NCBI RefSeq assembly: GCF_052324685.1
Contig: NC_135223.1
Location: 22,178,869-22,242,868 of the forward strand
Direction: 5' to 3'
Length of the DNA stretch: 64,000 nucleotides
From: Brachyhypopomus gauderio
Taxonomy: Eukaryota > Chordata > Actinopteri > Gymnotiformes > Hypopomidae
Part shown: positions 59,701 through 64,000 of the stretch, one piece after another
Layout: each line of letters starts with the position of its first letter
How positions within the stretch are numbered: the first letter of the stretch is position 1
Notes under the pieces: generated by a model
Told to the model about the DNA's origin: nothing
What the model saw: the letters and a program-made list of their open reading frames with translations, nothing else
The model's database searches: none
Position numbers and translations under genes: made by a program

Positions 59701-62060
59701 AATTGATTTCATGAATAAATTAATTCATTAATTTTATGGGAAGTTGCCAATTTTCCTTCATTGTAAACACTTTCATTGTAAACACTTTCCACTTTGTAAA
59801 CCATCATCCAAATTGAAAGTGAGCAGGGAGACCACTAATATGAAGAACTGAGGCTTTGGTCTACAGTCTGACCACCATGATGCATTAGTACCTCAAGCAT
59901 ACAGAATGTACATCAAGATAAATACCCTGTACAGTACTGCAGTGGATATATGAAGAGGAAACGTACGTGTGCGCAAGTGGAACGGGAGCATACTCAAGTT
60001 TCAGCATCGATGGAGGCAGGTCTTGTAGTTGACTCTGAAATTCTACATAATCCAGAAATAATCTAGCACACTAAACACTCCACATGGCATTCACAAACAC
60101 ATTTACAAGAGGTCTACAATTTGCATCAACTGCCAGATTATATGGTACATCTATCTAGCAGGGGGTTGTATCTACAGACAAGAATGAATTCACCTGGATA
60201 TAGATTCAAGATAAAGGAATGTTGTACCATGTGTAAATGGCAGCATTGCATACTTTACATCTCATCCTAAACATTGCCTGGGTTGATATCTGGGGTCTCT
60301 GCATGCCACTGAAGCTATGTAAGGTCAGGACTGAGATGTTTCTGGTAATTCCACCAGAATGATGCAAAAGACACCTGGATTCATCTGCCCAGGTAACTTT
60401 TCACCACAACTCACTACTCTAGCTTTGATGCTTCTTCAGACCACTTCTGATTCACAAGCTTTAGTCACTTGTAAAGTTAATTATTGCTAAAACTTGGAAT
60501 CTACCGAAATGTTTTAGCTATCAAATCATCTAGCAATGCTGATTAATTTAATGGTTTTTGCTTTACCTGGCTTTTTTACTGCACGTGCATAGTGTCTCAC
60601 TTGCTGAATTGTGAGGGCTTCATTATCTAAAAAAAAAAAAAAAGAATAACAAAAGAATGAAATGCAACATCATTCACAAGCAGACAAAACCTCTTGATGT
60701 TTTATTTATAGTATTACCAACATCATGCTGGTGTTTAAGTCTGATAAAATCCTAATAAAACTAGACCAACAGTACAAAATCTAAGCTTAAAAATAAAACA
60801 TGACAACCATCTCGGAAATAACACTCAAGAAAAAACAGGTCATAAAGGTAGGGGTGGTGGAAATGACTTGATAGCCCACATCCTTTCCGCACACCCCGTG
60901 TAAATGTGGCATATCTTTACTGTGAAACTTTCAGATGAACACTGACTAATGAGGACTGCATATCGAGCTACACACATGTACGCACACACACCACTGCTTC
61001 ACATTTACTACATAGCCAATGCACACATACAGATATTATTATGATATAATATGATATGATAGAAACTGAAATTATATTAAACTACAGTTTACAGTTGGGG
61101 GCAAAAACGCAAGCCTACGAACCTATGAGGTTCTAATCTAAAGAGTTTATAATGAAGTGTTAGACCTATTTCTATAGATAGATGTACATGTGTTGTCTTT
61201 AGTGGAGCGCCTCCATCATCCTATACATCAGGGGTCACCAAATGGCGGACCGCGGTCCGGATCCGGACCCGAACGCCGTCCTGTCCGGACCCAATCTCAA
61301 TCCCGATTAACTGGATACGGACCCAAATGCCAAAAATATTTTTTTATTTTTACGGGAGACTAAATTTTAAACCGGAGCATTTATTTCAGGGCTACTGGAA
61401 AAACACTCCGTGACGAGTGTTACTTTCGCCCCCCCGCTCAACAACTTACGTTCGCCACCGCCGACCCGGACCTCAGGTCAGAGCTATCTGCCAAAATGAG
61501 ACCGCGAAAATATATAATTGATTACCCCTGCTATACATAAACACAGAGCCATCTAGTGGCGCACAGCGTTACTACATATACACCATCATATAACGTACAA
61601 CACAAAGTACAACTTAATTAGGAAGCTCATTTGTACAGATATGTACCTATCTAGCCTAGCTACCCACACACCTACCAAACACTATATCAGCCTCTAAAAA
61701 CACACGTCTGCAAATTAAATTATACATTATCAAAGGCTAGTCTATGTATGCTGTATTTGCGTAGCCTTACTGCTAACCAGTCATTAAATTAACTGTAGAA
61801 CACATTAGGTCATTTAATGAACTGTAAAGAGTGAAAGTTTAAATGTTACCACAGTAAATGCGGTAAATGTAACAGCAACGTAGCGTCCACGTACGTTGAA
61901 CCACACGAGTGTCCGTCCCTGCACACACCACCCTGCCCGAGCAGACGTGCCTCGTCGGCGTGACATTGCCGAGTTTCACGCCTGACAATAGACTCCATGA
62001 TCGGAGAACCGCCGCTGTTGACTTCAGGGTGTTTTTCAAAAGCATTGTCTTCACAGACAT
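56779..62060 (-). CDS. mrps15: Mitochondrial ribosomal protein S15 (uS15m), 266 aa, 8 coding exons
   Basis: Exons on the complement, in transcript order: 61895-62060, 60567-60626, 59967-60042, 59087-59135, 58878-58962, 58722-58780, 57587-57778 and 56779-56892. The sum is 801 nt, in frame throughout. The first about 55 residues are Arg/Ser/Thr-rich with few acids ([20 protein letters not shown]), as expected for a mitochondrial import signal. [12 protein letters not shown] (102-113) and the core [40 protein letters not shown], then [20 protein letters not shown] (about 147-226) match MRPS15 and bacterial uS15, which binds small-subunit rRNA. The C-terminus is charged. Exon 3 uses a TGTAG acceptor at 60043; the CAG eight bases further in would break the frame. 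The start is the first ATG; a second Met lies five codons on. Introns 1 and 6 carry MITEs. Confidence 0.95.
58249..58586. mobile_element. Tc1/mariner-like MITE in mrps15 intron 6
   Basis: The left end CACTACCAGTCAAATGTTTG and the inverted right end CAGTACCAGTCAAATGTTTG match at 19 of 20 positions. TA lies at 58247-58248 on the left and, after one extra G, at 58588-58589 on the right. The CAGTACCAGTCAAA-GTTTGGAC start is a familiar fish Tc1-type terminus. The element is about 340 bp, without transposase, and includes a (GT)n(GC)n tract at 58457-58492. Confidence 0.8.
61229..61530. mobile_element. hAT-like MITE with perfect 8-bp target-site duplication in mrps15 intron 1
   Basis: CTATACAT occurs exactly at 61221-61228 and 61531-61538, flanking a 302-bp GC-richer element. 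Its ends are CAGGGGTCACCAAAT and, inverted, CAGGGGTAATCAATT. An 8-bp duplication with CAGGGGT-type ends is the hallmark of hAT elements. The interior, with GGACCGCGGTCCGGATCCGG and repeated CCGGACCC, has no coding capacity, so it is a non-autonomous copy. Confidence 0.9.
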
Positions 62061-62160
62061 CGGGCTCTTTTATAATTTAAGCCACTCTTGCAGGAGATAA
62101 CTGGACTCAAAAAACACTTGCCCCTCAATATACGGAGGACGCCATTTTGTCCAGCATTCT
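62061..62160 (-). promoter_or_regulatory. mrps15 5' UTR/promoter with YY1-type site
   Basis: GCCATTTTG on the plus strand at 62141-62149 reads CAAAATGGC in gene direction, the core of a YY1 site. It lies about 80 bp upstream of the ATG. YY1 sites close to the transcription start are common in genes of mitochondrial translation. The transcription start itself is not mapped. Confidence 0.45.
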
Positions 62161-62173
62161 TCTGCAGTCTGTT

Positions 62174-62570
62174 GCGGAGGGTACAGCGGTGTGTACAATA
62201 CTGCCCCCACCTGTCCGGAGGGTACAGCGGTGTATATAATACTGCCCCCACCTGTCCGGAGGGTACAGCGGTGTATACAATACTGCCCCCACCTGTCCGG
62301 AGGGTACAGCGGTGTGTACAATACTGCCCCCACCTGTCCGGAGGGTACAGCGGTGTATATAATACTGCCCACATCTGTCTGGAGAGTACAGCGGTGTATA
62401 TAATACTGCCCCCACCTGTCCGGAGGGTACAGCGGTGTATATAATACTGCCCACATCTGTCTGGAGGGTACAGCGGTGTATATAATACTGCCCCCACCTG
62501 TCCGGAGGGTACAGTGGTGTATATAATACTGCCCCCACCTGTCCGGAGGGTACAGCGGTGTGTACAATAC
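62174..62570. repeat. 41-bp minisatellite upstream of mrps15
   Basis: Nearly ten head-to-tail copies of a 41-bp unit of the form GGAGGGTACAGCGGTGTATA-TAATACTGCCCCCACCTGTCC. Units vary at GTGTACAATA, GTATACAATA and GTATATAATA. A sub-variant with CCCACATCTGTCTGGAG recurs near 62368 and 62450, two units apart. The 41-bp period shifts frame each unit, so the overlapping long minus-strand ORFs are artefacts. The array begins about 115 bp upstream of the mrps15 ATG. Confidence 0.97.
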
Positions 62571-62682
62571 GCACAAATAATTAATTGTAGCTAACCTGAA
62601 CAGTTCTTGCACATGGACTGATCAGTTCTGTAACATCTGAAATGAAATACTAAAGTTTTATGAACTATAAGCATGCAACTAC

Positions 62683-62769
<87 letters not shown>

Positions 62770-64000
62770 CACTTGGACAACAATGAGATATAGTCAGCTA
62801 TATAATCAGAAAGTAGAATTTCTTTATTGCAGCCATTACTAAAAGCCATATTACTAAGTAAATAAGTAAATTTTGTTTATATAGCATATTTAAAGTCAAA
62901 GTTATTTACAATAAATGAGCAGGTTTGTCCCACTATCAGTGTAGCTCTCGCCCTCTAAATTCAGAAGACGAATTGGCATCACTACACACAATAAGCATAG
63001 CACGTCAATACTTTACAATCACTATTAGTCTTTATCTTAAGCCGAGACCATAGGGCAGTCAGAAATGTGAGGCTGACCTTAAAGATATTGCAGGAGCATA
63101 TAGGCAAAGCATGTTCATTGTGTGTAGGTGGTGGTCCATTTAATGGCCATTTAATTACATTTAAAAACAATCAAAGCCACCTTGTATTGGATTCTGCAAT
63201 AAACTGTAAGTCAATATAGGGAGACTAGGTCTAGAGTAATTTGAACTCCTTTCTTTGTATCAGTTTGGATGGCAGTAGTTTGTACTAGCTGACAATGAAC
63301 AAGATACATTTAACTGAGACTTAGATACAACATTACATTAATCCAATACTGTAATATTTTAACTCAGAGGCAAAATAATCTTGCCAAGATTTTAACTGTG
63401 TTTTAACAAAGGATGGTATAGAGCCTAGATTTCCCAGAAAGCTCCCGCAGGCTGTAGGAGGATCAAAAATGAAAAAAAAAAACTTTAATTTTAGTAATTT
63501 TAGCTGTTGGCCATCCCATTTTAAATTACATTAACACATTAAGCCTTTTTTCCATATACCGATTTGCAAGTTTTAAGGAATTGCTTTGCACAGCTGATGA
63601 AGAACCTCTGCCAGAAACATATGTTAAAATGCACAAGAACATTAATACAAAATATAATACAAAGCAAAGAAAAAATATTACAATCTAGAGTGAACCGGAA
63701 ATGTAGGAATACATAGTGTTGCTCTGTAGCAAGGCTGGTATAGATTTTGGCTATAGTACACAGCATATAACAAACCTGCTTGCCTCAAAGCAAAATTATG
63801 GTGGATGATTTAAAAAATCAAATTATATAGGTCACTGAATGGTCTGATAACCAATCACATGTGACATGCTCCAAATGCAGTGCAGTGTAGGTCCAACTAC
63901 AGTCAACTACTGCAGTGCCTTACTGTCCACAAGTTACCACAAGTTAATCTACATGTATTTAGGTAATTGCAGTATTAACATCTAAATAACAGCTTGTGCT
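62571..64000. other. Right-hand flank, no gene seen
   Basis: AT-rich sequence after the minisatellite, with an (AT)n tract. No coding exon was recognised. CSF3R, the next gene beyond MRPS15 in human, is not visible within this distance. Confidence 0.55.
62684..62764. repeat. (AT)n microsatellite
   Basis: About 40 TA/AT repeats, 115 bp from the end of the 41-bp minisatellite. Confidence 0.97.

Noticed and set aside
60035-60035. CAG acceptor for mrps15 exon 3
   Set aside because: With the phase left by exon 2 it gives a frame that soon reaches TGA; the TGTAG eight bases upstream preserves the frame.
62051-62612. Overlapping 148-180 codon minus-strand ORFs rich in Tyr, Pro and Arg
   Set aside because: Artefacts of the 41-bp minisatellite; the frames cycle through the same peptide because 41 is not a multiple of 3.

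Overview
This is a stretch of vertebrate nuclear DNA, almost certainly from a teleost fish. Long introns with consensus splice sites, many (CA)n microsatellites, fish-type DNA-transposon remnants and a conserved gene order all point that way. I cannot place it below teleost from sequence alone.

Five protein-coding genes are supported, all on the minus strand. I assembled them exon by exon, and every model keeps an open frame with GT-AG introns. From right to left, the order of transcription, they are: mrps15 (56779-62060, 8 coding exons, 266 aa), a PLAC8/cornifelin-family gene (55073-55759, 3 coding exons, 114 aa), oscp1 (49474-54380, 11 coding exons, 389 aa), stk40 (33110-41146, 10 coding exons, 436 aa) and eva1b (2443-3057, 2 coding exons, 167 aa). 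The order and co-orientation EVA1B-STK40-OSCP1-MRPS15 match human 1p34.3 as I know it. LSM10, which lies between STK40 and OSCP1 in mammals, is not visible here. The PLAC8-like gene sits between oscp1 and mrps15.

Layout. 1-2.4 kb is the 3' side of eva1b. 2.4-3.1 kb holds its coding exons, and a likely noncoding first exon with a GC-box promoter lies at about 10.1-10.5 kb. 10.5-29.7 kb has no recognisable gene and carries microsatellites, poly(dG) tracts, an E-box-containing minisatellite (18 kb) and a 48-bp minisatellite (24.3-25.2 kb). 29.7-33.1 kb is probably the stk40 3' UTR and flank, with a small cysteine-rich ORF of uncertain status. 33.1-44.5 kb is stk40 with its CpG-rich promoter region and an 18-bp tandem array. 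44.5-49.5 kb is intergenic. 49.5-62.1 kb is a compact cluster of oscp1, the PLAC8-like gene and mrps15. 62.1-64 kb holds a 41-bp minisatellite, an (AT)n tract and no gene.

The genes have unrelated cellular roles: mitochondrial translation, a COP1-binding pseudokinase, a cilia-associated protein, a membrane protein and a small cysteine-rich protein. They are syntenic neighbours, not a pathway. The most interesting non-genic items are three non-autonomous DNA transposons with visible termini. One keeps a broken zinc-ribbon coding exon behind a splice acceptor. Several tandem arrays also sit at promoters or splice sites. I found no sign of an undescribed multi-gene system.
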